64,000 nucleotides of DNA, from the NCBI RefSeq assembly GCF_030408595.1, contig NZ_CP047080.1, forward strand, positions 2,873,353-2,937,352, read 5' to 3'. The position numbers and the translations under genes are program-made. A model generated the notes under the pieces. The model worked only from the letters and a program-made list of their open reading frames with translations. It was not told where the DNA came from and did no database searches. This DNA comes from Corynebacterium canis (GTDB lineage Bacteria; Actinomycetota; Actinomycetes; Mycobacteriales; Mycobacteriaceae). Position 1 is the first letter of the stretch. Every line of letters begins with the position of its first letter. Below, piece by piece: positions 25,943 through 36,594 of this stretch.

Positions 25943-26890
25943 TTAAGCCGGATTTACGTACACAGCAAGCACGATGCAAACCACCCATAGCAGGGCTAAT
26001 GCCTGCAAAGTGCGGTCTGAAAGAGCCAATTCATCAGGGGCACCCCCGTCACCCCGATCGATGTCCGCTGCATAGCGAAGAATTGCCACGGTAAAGGGCA
26101 CCATGGACACCTGATACCAAACACCCCCGTGCATATCGAAGCCCCACAGCGCATAAGACATCACCACGGCCGTAGCCGACAGGGTCCACACAAAGCGTAG
26201 ATAGGGAGCTGTGTAACCCTCAAGAGACTTACGGATCTTTGCGCCCGAACGCTCAGCTAGCAGAATCTCTGCATAACGTTTTCCTGAGGCCATAAACAGG
26301 GAACCGAAAGCAGCCACCAAGAGGAACCATTGCGAAAGCATGATCCCCGCCGCAACGCCGCCTGCCATTGCGCGCAACATAAAACCGGAAGAGACCAATG
26401 CAATGTCAATTACCGGCTGATGTTTCCACCCAAAGCAATAGCCCAATTGGAGCGCAATATAAATGCCAACCACCACGCACAAATCCTTGCCGGAGGTAGC
26501 CAACCAGGAGGCGCCCAACGCCCCGCCGATCAACAACACCGCCATCAGATACGCGAGCCAAATCGGCAATACACCTGCGGCGATGGGCCGGAATTGCTTC
26601 GTCGGATGCGCCCGATCGGCCTCCACGTCGCGCGCGTCATTGATCAGGTAGATCGACGACGCCGCCATACAAAAAACGGCGAACGCAATAGCGACGTCGA
26701 TAAGCGTCGTGGGGTTCAGCAATGCGGAACTACCCGCCGCGGCCGGCGCAGCGAGCACCAAAACATTCTTCACCCACTGCTTTGGCCGCAGCGCTTTCAC
26801 CATGCCATCCAAAAGGTTTTTCGGAGGCTTCTTATTCGTATGTGTGTCCAGTCCAGTGGTATGCGGTTCGGAGCCGATCGGCTGGTTCAT
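25943..26890 (-). CDS. ubiA: Decaprenyl-phosphate phosphoribosyltransferase (UbiA family)
   Basis: 315 residues with about eight or nine helices after a polar N-terminus. The first Asp-rich motif of the family is intact (INDARDVEADRAHPTKQFRP), and the second region (QPVIDIALVSSGFMLRA) is present. By homology with Rv3806c it transfers 5-phosphoribose from PRPP to decaprenyl phosphate, the first committed step to the arabinose donor DPA for arabinogalactan. The start directly follows the PAP2 stop (adjacent bases), so the two are coupled. aftB, normally between this gene and the mycolyltransferase, is absent here. Confidence 0.95.
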   Translation of the reverse strand: MNQPIGSEPHTTGLDTHTNKKPPKNLLDGMVKALRPKQWVKNVLVLAAPAAAGSSALLNPTTLIDVAIAFAVFCMAASSIYLINDARDVEADRAHPTKQFRPIAAGVLPIWLAYLMAVLLIGGALGASWLATSGKDLCVVVGIYIALQLGYCFGWKHQPVIDIALVSSGFMLRAMAGGVAAGIMLSQWFLLVAAFGSLFMASGKRYAEILLAERSGAKIRKSLEGYTAPYLRFVWTLSATAVVMSYALWGFDMHGGVWYQVSMVPFTVAILRYAADIDRGDGGAPDELALSDRTLQALALLWVVCIVLAVYVNPA

Positions 26891-27394
26891 TTACTTCTGC
26901 CTTTCCTGCACCAGTTTCGCGGTGAGTGCACCCAAGAGCGCGCCCACGGCAACATCCGTGGGGTAATGCACACCCAAAATCATCCGCGAAAGCATCATCA
27001 GCGGCACGCCAAGCAACGGGGTGCGGCGGCCTGCCAGCGTACTTAAGCTCACCAGCGCCGCCGTCGTCGACGTTGCATGCGAGCTCGGGAAACTGAGCTT
27101 ACTGGGGGTGGAAACGCCGATGGTAATCCGCTCGTCATCGGGCCGCGGCCGCCGCACCACGCGTTTCAGCACCACACTCGCCGCGTGACTCACAAACGCG
27201 GCCACCGCCAGGCGCAACCACGCACCACGACGCCGCTTATCGACGACCGCGCCAACCAGGCCCAAGGCCAGCCAACCCGCCGCGTGCTCACCAAAAAAAC
27301 TCATGCCGCGAGCGATCGGCAGCGACGCCTTCGGCGCTATTCGTTGCAGGTAAACAAGAACCTCAGCCTCGTGGAACGGGTCGCCCTTGGTCAC
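26891..27394 (-). CDS. PAP2 phosphatase, probable decaprenylphosphoryl-phosphoribose phosphatase
   Basis: 167 residues from GTG 27394. Phosphatase motifs: KRVVRRPRP, FPSSHATST and SRMILGVHYPTDV, the three parts of the PAP2 signature. It probably removes the 5-phosphate from decaprenylphosphoryl-phosphoribose made by UbiA (Rv3807c homologue). GTG 27394 was preferred to ATG 27412: a GGGGGAAGG ribosome site lies upstream of it, and it overlaps the glfT2 stop as GTGA, the usual coupling. glfT2-PAP2-ubiA form one operon. Confidence 0.9.
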   Translation of the reverse strand: MTKGDPFHEAEVLVYLQRIAPKASLPIARGMSFFGEHAAGWLALGLVGAVVDKRRRGAWLRLAVAAFVSHAASVVLKRVVRRPRPDDERITIGVSTPSKLSFPSSHATSTTAALVSLSTLAGRRTPLLGVPLMMLSRMILGVHYPTDVAVGALLGALTAKLVQERQK

Positions 27395-29334
27395 TGAAAT
27401 ACCTTCCCCCAAGCCTCGCGGCTGGTCAGTTCGCTGTGCGCCGCGCGATACCGCTCACGCATCTCGCCGAAACGTTGCTTAACTTCCTTTTGCAGCGCGC
27501 GGGATTCCTGCAACAAGGCCTTCGCCTGCGCCCGATCGCGTTGGCGATAGACCACGCCGCGGCCGTCTGCGGTGGTGACCGTCGCGCCGTCGACACGCGA
27601 AAGGCTGAACCAGCGCGCCTCGATGGGGGCGAGGTTCGCCTGCGGGGCCTCATGGTGCGCCTTATTCTCCTTGCTCAAGGTGTGCTTGAGGCCCTTGAGC
27701 AGCCAAAATGCCTTCTTTACCGGACCGAGGCGCCCGCCCACATCCTTGGTGGGCACGCCCGGAATGCCGGTAGGCTTCGGCAGCTCGGCGGCCGTGGGCA
27801 AAATCACAGCGTCGGGGTATTCCTTGCGGATCGCGGCGATGCGCGGCAGGGAGCTTTCCAAAATACCGAACAAACGCTCGGGGCCGGCGAGGAAATCGCG
27901 CATCGCCTCGTTTTGGATCACCACGGTAGAGTACTCCAGGCACATCAGGTGCTTGATCGTGGCCTTCAACATGGAACGGATAATGCCGTCCACCGGGCCA
28001 TCGTGGTACATCGCCGCCACGATCAGGCGATTGCGCAGGTGGAAATACGCCTGCCAGTCGATGGCATCATCCTTATCGGACCACGCCATATGCCAAATGG
28101 CCACCCCCGGCCACGTCGCCGTGGGATAACCCGCCTGCGCCGCACGCAGACCGTACTCCGCATCGTCCCACTTAATAAATAGCGGCAGCGGCTGGCCGAT
28201 CTCCTCGGCCACAAGGCGCGGGATCAGGCACATCCACCAGCCGTTATAATCCACGTCGATCCGGCGGTGGAGGTCGCGGGAGTTCTTATCCTTCGGCTTA
28301 TCGTCCTTATTGCCCTGGTAGCTCAGCGGCATCTTGGCAAAATCATGGTCATAATGCACGTGCGGGGCGTGCGTCCACATAAATATGGAGCGATCGATCA
28401 CCTCGCCCATGGAATGCAGGTGGCTGCGTTCCTGCAGATTCAGCATCTGCCCGCCGACCAGCATCGGGGTCTTGGCAAAGCGCGCCACCTGGAGGGCGCG
28501 AAGAACCGCGTCCGGCTCGATGGCAATATCATCGTCCATATAAAGAATGTATGGGGACTTTTTCGCACCGGCCGGGCCATCGCCCAACGCCTCCCACATG
28601 ATGCGGGAATAACCACCGGAGCCGCCGAGATTGCCCTGGCGGAACTCAAACAAACGCCCTTGAAAATGCTTCGCTGCCGCCGCATAGCCCGGCTCATCCT
28701 GCGGGTGCTTCGTGCCCTGATCAGGCATAATCACCGCATCGATCACGGCATCCACCTCGGGGTCGATCGCCAGCGCCTCCAATGCGGCCACCGCATCCGC
28801 AGGGCGGTTAAACGTGGGCACCCCCACGGTGACACGCGGCTCGAACGGGCCCACCTGCTTCCCGTTCGGCAAGGTCTGCGGCTGCGCCGCTACCGGGGAA
28901 TACCAGCCCGCCTTTGTAATGGTGGTATCCGTCTCTGCGGTGATATCGAACCAGTACCAGCCGCCATCTTCAAAGGGTGCTAGGGAAAGCTCAAACTCGA
29001 TGACATCATCCTCGACGAGCCCGCCGACCACGCCGATACGGGCGCCGTCGATCTTCGAGCGGTACACATCCACCCGCGCCGCCCCCTCAACCTCGACGCG
29101 CAGCACCACGGACTCTAATTGCGACCAGCGGCGCCAATAGCTCGCGGGGAAAGCATTAAAGTAGGTCTGAAAACTCACCTCGCAACCACTGGGAATGGTC
29201 ACGCTCGTGCGGTCGGTCCAGCTAGCCCGCGCATCATTGCGATCCGCCTCAAGCAGGTACAACGTGCGCACATCGTGTGGCTCACCACGCTTCGGCAATA
29301 ACACACGCTGCAGCTGTTCGATCGCCTTGCTCAT
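27391..29334 (-). CDS. glfT2: Galactofuranosyltransferase GlfT2
   Basis: 647 residues, the expected size. An N-terminal beta-sandwich-like domain (about 1-160) precedes the GT-A catalytic domain, with the metal-binding DxD in MDDDIAIEPDA, a Gly-rich loop (QGNLGGSGGYSR) and the catalytic-base segment (WDDAEYGLRAAQAGYP) with the following WHMAW. The C-terminal part is helical. It is a bifunctional UDP-galactofuranose transferase that polymerises the galactan of arabinogalactan on the cytoplasmic side. First gene of the operon leading to the PAP2 phosphatase and ubiA. Glf, which supplies its donor, is encoded two kb upstream on the same strand. Confidence 0.97.
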   Translation of the reverse strand: MSKAIEQLQRVLLPKRGEPHDVRTLYLLEADRNDARASWTDRTSVTIPSGCEVSFQTYFNAFPASYWRRWSQLESVVLRVEVEGAARVDVYRSKIDGARIGVVGGLVEDDVIEFELSLAPFEDGGWYWFDITAETDTTITKAGWYSPVAAQPQTLPNGKQVGPFEPRVTVGVPTFNRPADAVAALEALAIDPEVDAVIDAVIMPDQGTKHPQDEPGYAAAAKHFQGRLFEFRQGNLGGSGGYSRIMWEALGDGPAGAKKSPYILYMDDDIAIEPDAVLRALQVARFAKTPMLVGGQMLNLQERSHLHSMGEVIDRSIFMWTHAPHVHYDHDFAKMPLSYQGNKDDKPKDKNSRDLHRRIDVDYNGWWMCLIPRLVAEEIGQPLPLFIKWDDAEYGLRAAQAGYPTATWPGVAIWHMAWSDKDDAIDWQAYFHLRNRLIVAAMYHDGPVDGIIRSMLKATIKHLMCLEYSTVVIQNEAMRDFLAGPERLFGILESSLPRIAAIRKEYPDAVILPTAAELPKPTGIPGVPTKDVGGRLGPVKKAFWLLKGLKHTLSKENKAHHEAPQANLAPIEARWFSLSRVDGATVTTADGRGVVYRQRDRAQAKALLQESRALQKEVKQRFGEMRERYRAAHSELTSREAWGKVFQ

Positions 29335-29563
29335 ATTGTTCTAGCCTTTCTGTTGGGTCACCCATTCAGAGTAGTCTTCCACAAGCTATATGGTGCTTAA
29401 GCCACCCAGGTTGGTGGGGTGGGTCGGCGGTAAGGATCCAGCACCGCGCACACTCAGCCTGACTGTAACATAAGCACAGGTCACCGCACCGTTACACGTT
29501 CCGCAACCCATAGGCGGGAGCGACCAAATCCTTTCCTTTATATTGGGGCTAGAAAACGTGTCC
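29335..29563. other. glfT2 upstream region
   Basis: About 230 bp; the glfT2 promoter and leader should be here, and the end of the deacetylase transcript. A GC-rich inverted repeat around 29402-29425 could be the deacetylase terminator but lacks a clear U run. Confidence 0.3.
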
Positions 29564-30967
29564 TCAGGAGGCAGAGAAGTACAAAGTGCCGGGGGTCGTT
29601 TCACCGAGGAGCTCATCGATGGTGACAAAGCGATAGCCAAGCTTGCTCAACTCCCCGATCACGCAAGGCACCGCGTCAACGGTGGTCTTATGGACGTCGT
29701 GCATCAAAATAATGGAGCCGGGTTTGGCGCTAACGACGGCACGATTGCACACGATCGTGGAATCAAGATCCGCCCAATCCTTCGTATCAATGTTCCACAG
29801 GATCGAGGCCATACCGGTGCTGCGGATCTCCCGAATGGCCGTCGGGTTGAGGGCACCATAAGGCGGGCGCATCAGGTGCGGATCAACCCCGGTGGCTTCC
29901 CGGATCACGGCATTAGTGTCTGCCAATTGCTTATGAATAGCCTCCGGAGTTTGCGTTGTCAGATCCGGATGATTCCACGTGTGATTACCAATTTGATGTC
30001 CGGCCTTAACTATGCGTTTTGTTAAGGCCTTATTGTTGTGCACCTGCTCGCCCACAACAAAAAACGTTGCTTTTACATCGTGCGTGCCAAGTATTCCGAG
30101 GAGTTTCCTCGTGTAATCTCCCGGGCCATCGTCGAAAGTGATTGCGATGCATCGCTCCCCCGCACAACTCCGCGAAACGGCGGGTTCAGTGGGCGCGGCC
30201 TTTATGGTCTGCTGGAAACCAAAAAGCTCGCGCGAAACTTCTTCCTTGACAAGATCGCGCAGCTCATCCACTTCAATGCGAATATCCAAATCGCCGTAAG
30301 AACTCGGCAATACCGCACCCTTATGTAGCGGAAAGAACAAAGCCCCGTGATCGACCATAAAATACTCGAATTGTTCTTGGTCCAGAAAATCCGCTACATT
30401 ACCCGGTTGCTTCTCCTGCTTATCAAGAATTTTTCGGGCCTCGGCGCGGGACAGCTCGACTACTTCGGCGACGCCGAGGTCGGGGTCGTCGAAAAGCTCG
30501 CGGAGCTTCAGGGCGTGCCCAGTACGCTTGTCAAAGGTCCAGAAAAAGCTGGATGCGGTGGATTCCGCGCCCAGCGAATCATGGCTTACATTGACCGCAA
30601 TGGAAAGGTAGTGCTCGGTGTTTGTGGTGATCTGATAGCCCGCGGTAAACGACGGCACCTCGTCCGCAGCGGAGCCTTCCTCCACCAACGCGTGAAAAGA
30701 TTCATATTCCGAATCGATCGCATGAGCGACGGTTTCATCTATCGTCGAATTACCGCTAATCGGGTATTCAATCGCAACCTTCTCCTTTTTGGTCTCGCGG
30801 GTATCAATTTTGGAAGAAATGCCTTCGTAGCGGCTATCCACAAACTTGTAATTGTCAGCAGAGTTTGCGCCGCCAGAACGCGAAGAAATATATGTTGCCA
30901 CCCCGATAACGGCGATAACCAACAACAGCACAACGCTCGCAATAGTAGTAATCTGACGTTTGCTCAC
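29564..30967 (-). CDS. Membrane-anchored polysaccharide deacetylase (NodB domain)
   Basis: 467 residues. N-terminal anchor at about 8-28. A region of roughly 50-260 resembles the DUF3298/PdaC-like accessory domains found before such enzymes. The NodB domain follows (about 275-460) with motif 1 TFDDGP, motif 2 HTWNHP, motif 3 RPPYGA, and the later LWNIDTKDW and ILMHDVH: all metal and catalytic residues appear present. It probably deacetylates N-acetylglucosamine or another sugar of peptidoglycan or an envelope glycan outside the cell. The natural substrate is uncertain. It sits alone between glf and glfT2, transcribed in the same direction. Confidence 0.88.
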   Translation of the reverse strand: MSKRQITTIASVVLLLVIAVIGVATYISSRSGGANSADNYKFVDSRYEGISSKIDTRETKKEKVAIEYPISGNSTIDETVAHAIDSEYESFHALVEEGSAADEVPSFTAGYQITTNTEHYLSIAVNVSHDSLGAESTASSFFWTFDKRTGHALKLRELFDDPDLGVAEVVELSRAEARKILDKQEKQPGNVADFLDQEQFEYFMVDHGALFFPLHKGAVLPSSYGDLDIRIEVDELRDLVKEEVSRELFGFQQTIKAAPTEPAVSRSCAGERCIAITFDDGPGDYTRKLLGILGTHDVKATFFVVGEQVHNNKALTKRIVKAGHQIGNHTWNHPDLTTQTPEAIHKQLADTNAVIREATGVDPHLMRPPYGALNPTAIREIRSTGMASILWNIDTKDWADLDSTIVCNRAVVSAKPGSIILMHDVHKTTVDAVPCVIGELSKLGYRFVTIDELLGETTPGTLYFSAS

Positions 30968-31332
30968 AATTTGGTTTCACATTCTGACAGTTATGTTTAT
31001 GCATAGTTTAAACCGCAAACCACCACCCCGCTCTACAGCCGAAAAACCCCTAACAACTGGGGGTAACCGCGACGCAAAACAGGGTTAGAAGGCCCGCACC
31101 TAGGCCGGACAAAAGCCCCCAGAGATCACCCTGGAGGCTGCGTCCCAGAAAGCCGCTTTCACCTAAGTACAGCATTTTATCAACAAGGCTGTTTAAGTGC
31201 TGCATTTCACAATTATGCGGCGCGTGTAGCGAATTTATACCGGCTAAACTGCCCGAACTTTACGCGATTGGGATCAAACTAATTTGCGGAAACGCCCACG
31301 ATTGCATGGCGCTGTTTCGTGCCCAGCTGTAG
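30968..31332. other. Intergenic region between the deacetylase and glf genes
   Basis: 365 bp. It holds a terminator-like hairpin (31111-31139, minus) and must hold the deacetylase promoter. A 51-codon open frame (31050-31205, minus) overlaps the hairpin and is described under findings; it is not called as a gene. Confidence 0.4.
31111..31139 (-). terminator. Terminator-like hairpin downstream of glf
   Basis: AGCCTCCAG and CTGGGGGCT on the minus strand (31139-31131 and 31122-31114) form a stem with one weak pair around an 8-nt loop, followed by UUUUG. It is about 190 bp past the glf stop, so it would leave a long 3-prime tail. Confidence 0.5.
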
Positions 31333-32547
<1,215 letters not shown>

Positions 32548-32654
32548 CTAAGACACGCCGCAAATATCACTTTAATAACACTCGCCACACTGGTAGCATG
32601 TGCCCCTAGAGTTTATCATTGTAACATTGTCTCAGTCTCAGGGAGTGTCCTCAC

Positions 32655-34388
32655 ATGCCACAGCGCCGCCGCTTACATGCGGGCTCTCAGCGTCCGGTCC
32701 TCGCCGCCGTGCTTGCGATTACCCTGATCGCATCCGCAGCATTGGGCATCGGAGGCATCCAAAAGACCCAGAACGCGGGTCTTGACCCAATCGCCGCCTC
32801 CCTAACTACCACCAGCTTCGACGGTGGCGAAAACGTGGTTGTTGAGGATTCCGCCATCACCGCGCAGGGCGAAGAACCCGGCCCGCGCAATGTAAAGGAA
32901 TTCTCCCGCGATGAACCTTTCTCACTGTTCGCCCTGTCCTGGCAAGGGCAGCGCGACCTCGCCGCGTTCTTCCGCGCCCAGCGCGAGGACGGCTCTTGGG
33001 GCCCGTGGTACGACGCCGACCCCCTCAACGAAGAGGTAACCGACCGCACCGGCACCGAACCTATTTTCCTGGAGCCCACCCACAAGGTGCAGGTCGCCGT
33101 ACACGGTGTGCAGGACGCCGCCGGCATTGACGCAGTGTTTATCGACGGCCGCGCCGAGCAAGGTGGCATCGCCCTCGCCGCCGACACCGACGGCATGCCC
33201 AATGTGGTTTCCCGCGCCGGCTGGCGGGCCGACGAATCCATTCGTTGCGGTTCGCCGACCTACGATGATGAAACCAATGCCATCACCATCCACCACACCG
33301 CTGGTTCGAACAACTATACGCAGGCCGAGGCGGCCGGTATCGTGCGCGGCATCTACCAGTACCACGCCCAGCAATTGGGCTGGTGCGATATCGGATACCA
33401 CTCTCTGGTGGACAAGTACGGCACCATTTACGAGGGCCGCTCGGGCGGCTTAACCAAGCCGGTCCAGGGCGCCCACGCGGGCGGCTTCAACGAGAACACT
33501 TGGGCGATCTCCATGCTCGGCAATTACGAGGAAGTGGAACCCACAGACACCATGCTGAAGGCAGTCGGCGAGCTTGCGGGTTGGCGCGCCAAGGTTGGCG
33601 ATTTCGACCCCACCGGCCATGACGTGCACTATTCCGAGGGCACCAGCTTTTCCAAATATGCCTACGGGCAGGAGGTGAGGCTGCCGAGTATCTTCGCCCA
33701 CCGCGACGTCGGCACCACGGCGTGCCCCGGCAAGTACGCCTACGCGAAGATGGATTCGATCCGCGCCACGGCTAAGCGGAAGTACGATTCCATCCGCAGC
33801 GGAGCGACCCCAACCACCACTGCGCAGGCGACGACCACGAACGCTGCGGCACCTGCGGCCGAACAGGCTTCCACCGCCCCGCTGGCCAATGCTACGATCG
33901 GCACGCTCCTTGCCGCGGGCATCGGCATGCTTTCCTCGGAGGGCCGCCTTCCGGAAACCACGACCAAGGTTGGCAACGTCGATGTCATCGAGGGTCTGCA
34001 GCTCAAGGACATTCCCGCCGTGGTAAATGCGGTGATTTCGGACGAAAAGTTCACGGAGGTGTTGCGCAAGGTTACGGATGCCGTGGGCCCGATCCTCGGC
34101 CAGCCGCGCGGCGGTGTGCACACGGCGACCCCGGTCGGCGAGCGTAATTCCGCGGTGGAGTACGTCCCCTTCGATAACGGCATGATCGTCTCCTCCCCGG
34201 AGGCCGGCACTCACGCCCTATGGGGAAAGATTGGCGACGCCTGGGCAGCACAAGGTTTCGATTCCGGCCCGCTGGGATTGCCGCTCACCGAGGAGTACCT
34301 CGCCGGTGACCTAATCCGTGCGGATTTCCAGGGCGGCTACATCACCTTTAACCCTGCGGACGGCCACGTGGAGATCCATACCTTCTAG
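32655..34388 (+). CDS. Secreted N-acetylmuramoyl-L-alanine amidase with LGFP repeat (Rv3811-like)
   Basis: 577 residues. Basic start and hydrophobic core at about 15-35 make a signal peptide or anchor. A beta-rich region (about 60-180) precedes the amidase_2/PGRP domain (about 185-375) with zinc ligands in ITIHHTAGSNNY, the DIGYHSLVDKYGTIYEGR segment, and the last ligand region IFAHRDVGTTACPG. A low-complexity Thr/Ala linker follows, then a C-terminal LGFP-type repeat (GPLGLPLTEEY) as in the mycolyltransferase Cmt1. It should cleave peptide stems from peptidoglycan outside the cell and bind the envelope through LGFP. Its stop overlaps the HNH remnant by 4 bp, convergent. Confidence 0.9.
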   Translation: MPQRRRLHAGSQRPVLAAVLAITLIASAALGIGGIQKTQNAGLDPIAASLTTTSFDGGENVVVEDSAITAQGEEPGPRNVKEFSRDEPFSLFALSWQGQRDLAAFFRAQREDGSWGPWYDADPLNEEVTDRTGTEPIFLEPTHKVQVAVHGVQDAAGIDAVFIDGRAEQGGIALAADTDGMPNVVSRAGWRADESIRCGSPTYDDETNAITIHHTAGSNNYTQAEAAGIVRGIYQYHAQQLGWCDIGYHSLVDKYGTIYEGRSGGLTKPVQGAHAGGFNENTWAISMLGNYEEVEPTDTMLKAVGELAGWRAKVGDFDPTGHDVHYSEGTSFSKYAYGQEVRLPSIFAHRDVGTTACPGKYAYAKMDSIRATAKRKYDSIRSGATPTTTAQATTTNAAAPAAEQASTAPLANATIGTLLAAGIGMLSSEGRLPETTTKVGNVDVIEGLQLKDIPAVVNAVISDEKFTEVLRKVTDAVGPILGQPRGGVHTATPVGERNSAVEYVPFDNGMIVSSPEAGTHALWGKIGDAWAAQGFDSGPLGLPLTEEYLAGDLIRADFQGGYITFNPADGHVEIHTF

Positions 34389-34806
34389 CATTCTTCGGGG
34401 GGAACGTCGTTATCGCCAAGCGGGGGGATATCGTCGTAGTCTCGGAGTTGCCGCTTCCGCATGGTCATTTGCACGAGGTGGCGATTGCGCTGCTTGGCGC
34501 GGTACTTGGCCAGCGTGGTACCCCACCGACCAAAACCGTTGCGGCTCGGCGGGCTATCGTAGTAGGCCTCGTCCCGGGTGGGATGGTCGTGGCGGCCGGT
34601 AATCCCGCTTTCCAGACCTTTGACCTGCCCCGCAAGCGGACCGTTCGGCACGGTGGTTACTTCCAGGTTGTCTAGTTTCCAGGTCACCACACCAAACACA
34701 TCGCTGCGCGCCATCACGTTTCTGTCGGTTTTAAAGTTGTGGTGTCGCCGACACAGACATTGCAGGTTCGGCAGGGTGGTCAATCCGCCCATCTCCCAAT
34801 TAATAA
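34385..34806 (-). pseudogene. C-terminal remnant of DUF222/HNH endonuclease gene, cut by IS1634-type element
   Basis: About 140 codons continuing the reading frame of the gene at 36604-37845 beyond the insertion. It repeats the end of the HNH motif (LCRRHHNFKTD) inside the duplicated 246 bp and then carries the unique tail (FGRWGTTLAKYRAKQRNRH and an acidic end). It has no natural start; an ATG at 34792 lies within the former coding sequence. Together with the upstream part, minus one copy of the duplication, it would restore a protein of about 520 residues, the size of the intact paralogue at 47715. Confidence 0.85.
34561..34806. repeat. Left copy of the 246-bp target-site duplication
   Basis: Identical base for base to 36609-36854 when compared by eye (offset 2048). 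Flanks the insertion sequence exactly at its inverted repeats. The two copies differ immediately outside (T against G on the left, C against T on the right), fixing the length at 246 bp. Confidence 0.95.
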
Positions 34807-34820
34807 CCTGACTTCCACAA
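34807..34820. repeat. Left terminal inverted repeat of the IS
   Basis: 14 bp, CCTGACTTCCACAA; matches the right end with one mismatch at position 6. Confidence 0.9.
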
Positions 34821-34923
34821 CTGTTTTGCGGATTTTTGGGTGGAATGTTTCTGACCTTGGGGTTTGTTGTTTTGGAAGTGCGTTTTGGGGGACTAGGTGC
34901 CTGGTTGGTGATAGCGTCATTGG

Positions 34924-36588
34924 GTGGCTTACATTAAGTATTCGCGGACTACCTCTGGTGGGGTGAGTGTTCAAGTTGTGCGCAAAGTCCGTGGCCGCAC
35001 CGTTGTGTTGTCCCATGTGGGTACTGCTCATGATGATCTGACTTTGCATGCGTTAATTGACAAGGCAGAGGAATTTATGGGTTTAGACGCACAGATGAGT
35101 CTGGATATCGGCATTGATGTGCCAGTTCGTGCGCGTCCATCGATGGTGGATATCTCTAACTACCTGGAATCGGCCTCGGACAAGCAACTCGAGCTGTTAG
35201 TTGAACGCGGTGCTGATTCGACGGTTCTCCGCGATCCGCCCCGCGCTCAACGCGCGCCTGTGGCTGAGTCTAATTTTCCGGCCTCGCCACGGGTGATTTC
35301 ATCTCCGGCCAGGTTGATCTGGGATGTGCTAGCCATGGTTTACCAACAGCTTGGCTTTGCCTCGTTACATGATGAAGCGTTTATGTCCACGGTGATAGCA
35401 CGTGTGGTTAAACCCACCTCGAAGGCTCAGGTGCCTGAGGTTTTAGCGAGTATGGGCAGATGTGCGCCGCATGAAAACACCATCTACAACGCACTCAAGC
35501 GATGCCACGAACGCGACTATAAAAAGATAATTTCGGCCAAATGTCACGAGTATGTGCGCACCAATCATCAGGTAACCATGGTGCTGTACGACGTGACTAC
35601 TTTGTATTTTGAAACCTCAAAAGAAGACGAGCTGCGTAAGATCGGGATGAGCAAAGAGCGTCGCGTTGATCCTCAAATCGTCGTGGGGTTGATTACTGAT
35701 AATCTGGGATTTCCACTGCATGTGGACTTTTTTCATGGCAAGACTGCGGAAACCACCACGCTGATCCCGATGCTTGAGGCCTATCGCAATGCCCACGATT
35801 TGGAATCATTGACAGTAGTTGCTGATGCCGCGATGCTATCGGCAACTAATCTTGATGAGCTTGATGCTGCAGGGATTAACTACATCGTGGCCGACCGGCT
35901 AAAAAAAGCCCCTCACGCGGTGACTATCTCCGATGATGACATGGCGGCGTGGTCGAAGAAAACGGACACATACGAAATTGTCGAAACCACCAAAACTATG
36001 GGCAAAGCAGGCAATGCGGTCACTCGCCGAGTGGTAGTAGGTTTTAGTCCAAAGCGCTACAAGTACGACACGTTCACGCTACAAAAACAAAAAGAAAAAG
36101 CTCAAGCAACCGTCGCAGGCAAGGCAGCTACTCGGTTGCCACGGTTTGTATCAAGGAACAAAGACACGCTGAGGATCAACGAGAGTGCGTTCGATAAGGC
36201 GCTCGCTCTTGCCGGATGGAAAGGCTACGTTACCAACCTGGATAAAGACCAAGTCGCAGGTAGTGAGGTAATTAGTCTCTACCACGAGCTCCACCACATT
36301 GAAAACGCGTTCCGGATGGCGAAAACAGACTTGCAAGCCCGGCCAATTTTTCATCGCACTGAAGATGCCATCCAAGCGCATCTCACCATCGTGCTGGCTG
36401 CTTTAGCAATGTCAAAACACATTTACCTCACCTGCCAGATAACCACTCCGAAACTTGTCGCGACCCTCAGTCAGTACCGACACGCACTCGTCGAAACCGG
36501 CAAGCACCGATACGAAATCCCACCCCAGCTCACACCCGAAATCGAAGAAAAAATCAACCAGCTAAAAAACTTCAAACCGGGGGACTAG
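34924..36588 (+). CDS. IS1634-family transposase
   Basis: 554 residues from GTG 34924. DDE (IS4-superfamily) architecture: first Asp in VLYDVTTLYFET, second Asp in VADAAMLSATN, and the catalytic Glu in the conserved C-terminal HHIENAFRMAKTDLQARPIF block, followed by the AHLTIVLAALAMS helix. These blocks are the hallmark of IS1634 transposases. The frame is uninterrupted and all three acidic residues are present, so the element may still be active. Codon use (AAA, ACA, AAC-rich, many A/T third bases) differs from neighbours. The stop lies 20 bp inside the right end. Confidence 0.95.
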   Translation: MAYIKYSRTTSGGVSVQVVRKVRGRTVVLSHVGTAHDDLTLHALIDKAEEFMGLDAQMSLDIGIDVPVRARPSMVDISNYLESASDKQLELLVERGADSTVLRDPPRAQRAPVAESNFPASPRVISSPARLIWDVLAMVYQQLGFASLHDEAFMSTVIARVVKPTSKAQVPEVLASMGRCAPHENTIYNALKRCHERDYKKIISAKCHEYVRTNHQVTMVLYDVTTLYFETSKEDELRKIGMSKERRVDPQIVVGLITDNLGFPLHVDFFHGKTAETTTLIPMLEAYRNAHDLESLTVVADAAMLSATNLDELDAAGINYIVADRLKKAPHAVTISDDDMAAWSKKTDTYEIVETTKTMGKAGNAVTRRVVVGFSPKRYKYDTFTLQKQKEKAQATVAGKAATRLPRFVSRNKDTLRINESAFDKALALAGWKGYVTNLDKDQVAGSEVISLYHELHHIENAFRMAKTDLQARPIFHRTEDAIQAHLTIVLAALAMSKHIYLTCQITTPKLVATLSQYRHALVETGKHRYEIPPQLTPEIEEKINQLKNFKPGD

Positions 36589-36594
36589 GGCAAA

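Noticed and set aside
34924..36588. Passenger genes or a second frame in the IS
   Set aside because: The element is filled by one transposase; the remaining ends are about 117 bp and 20 bp.
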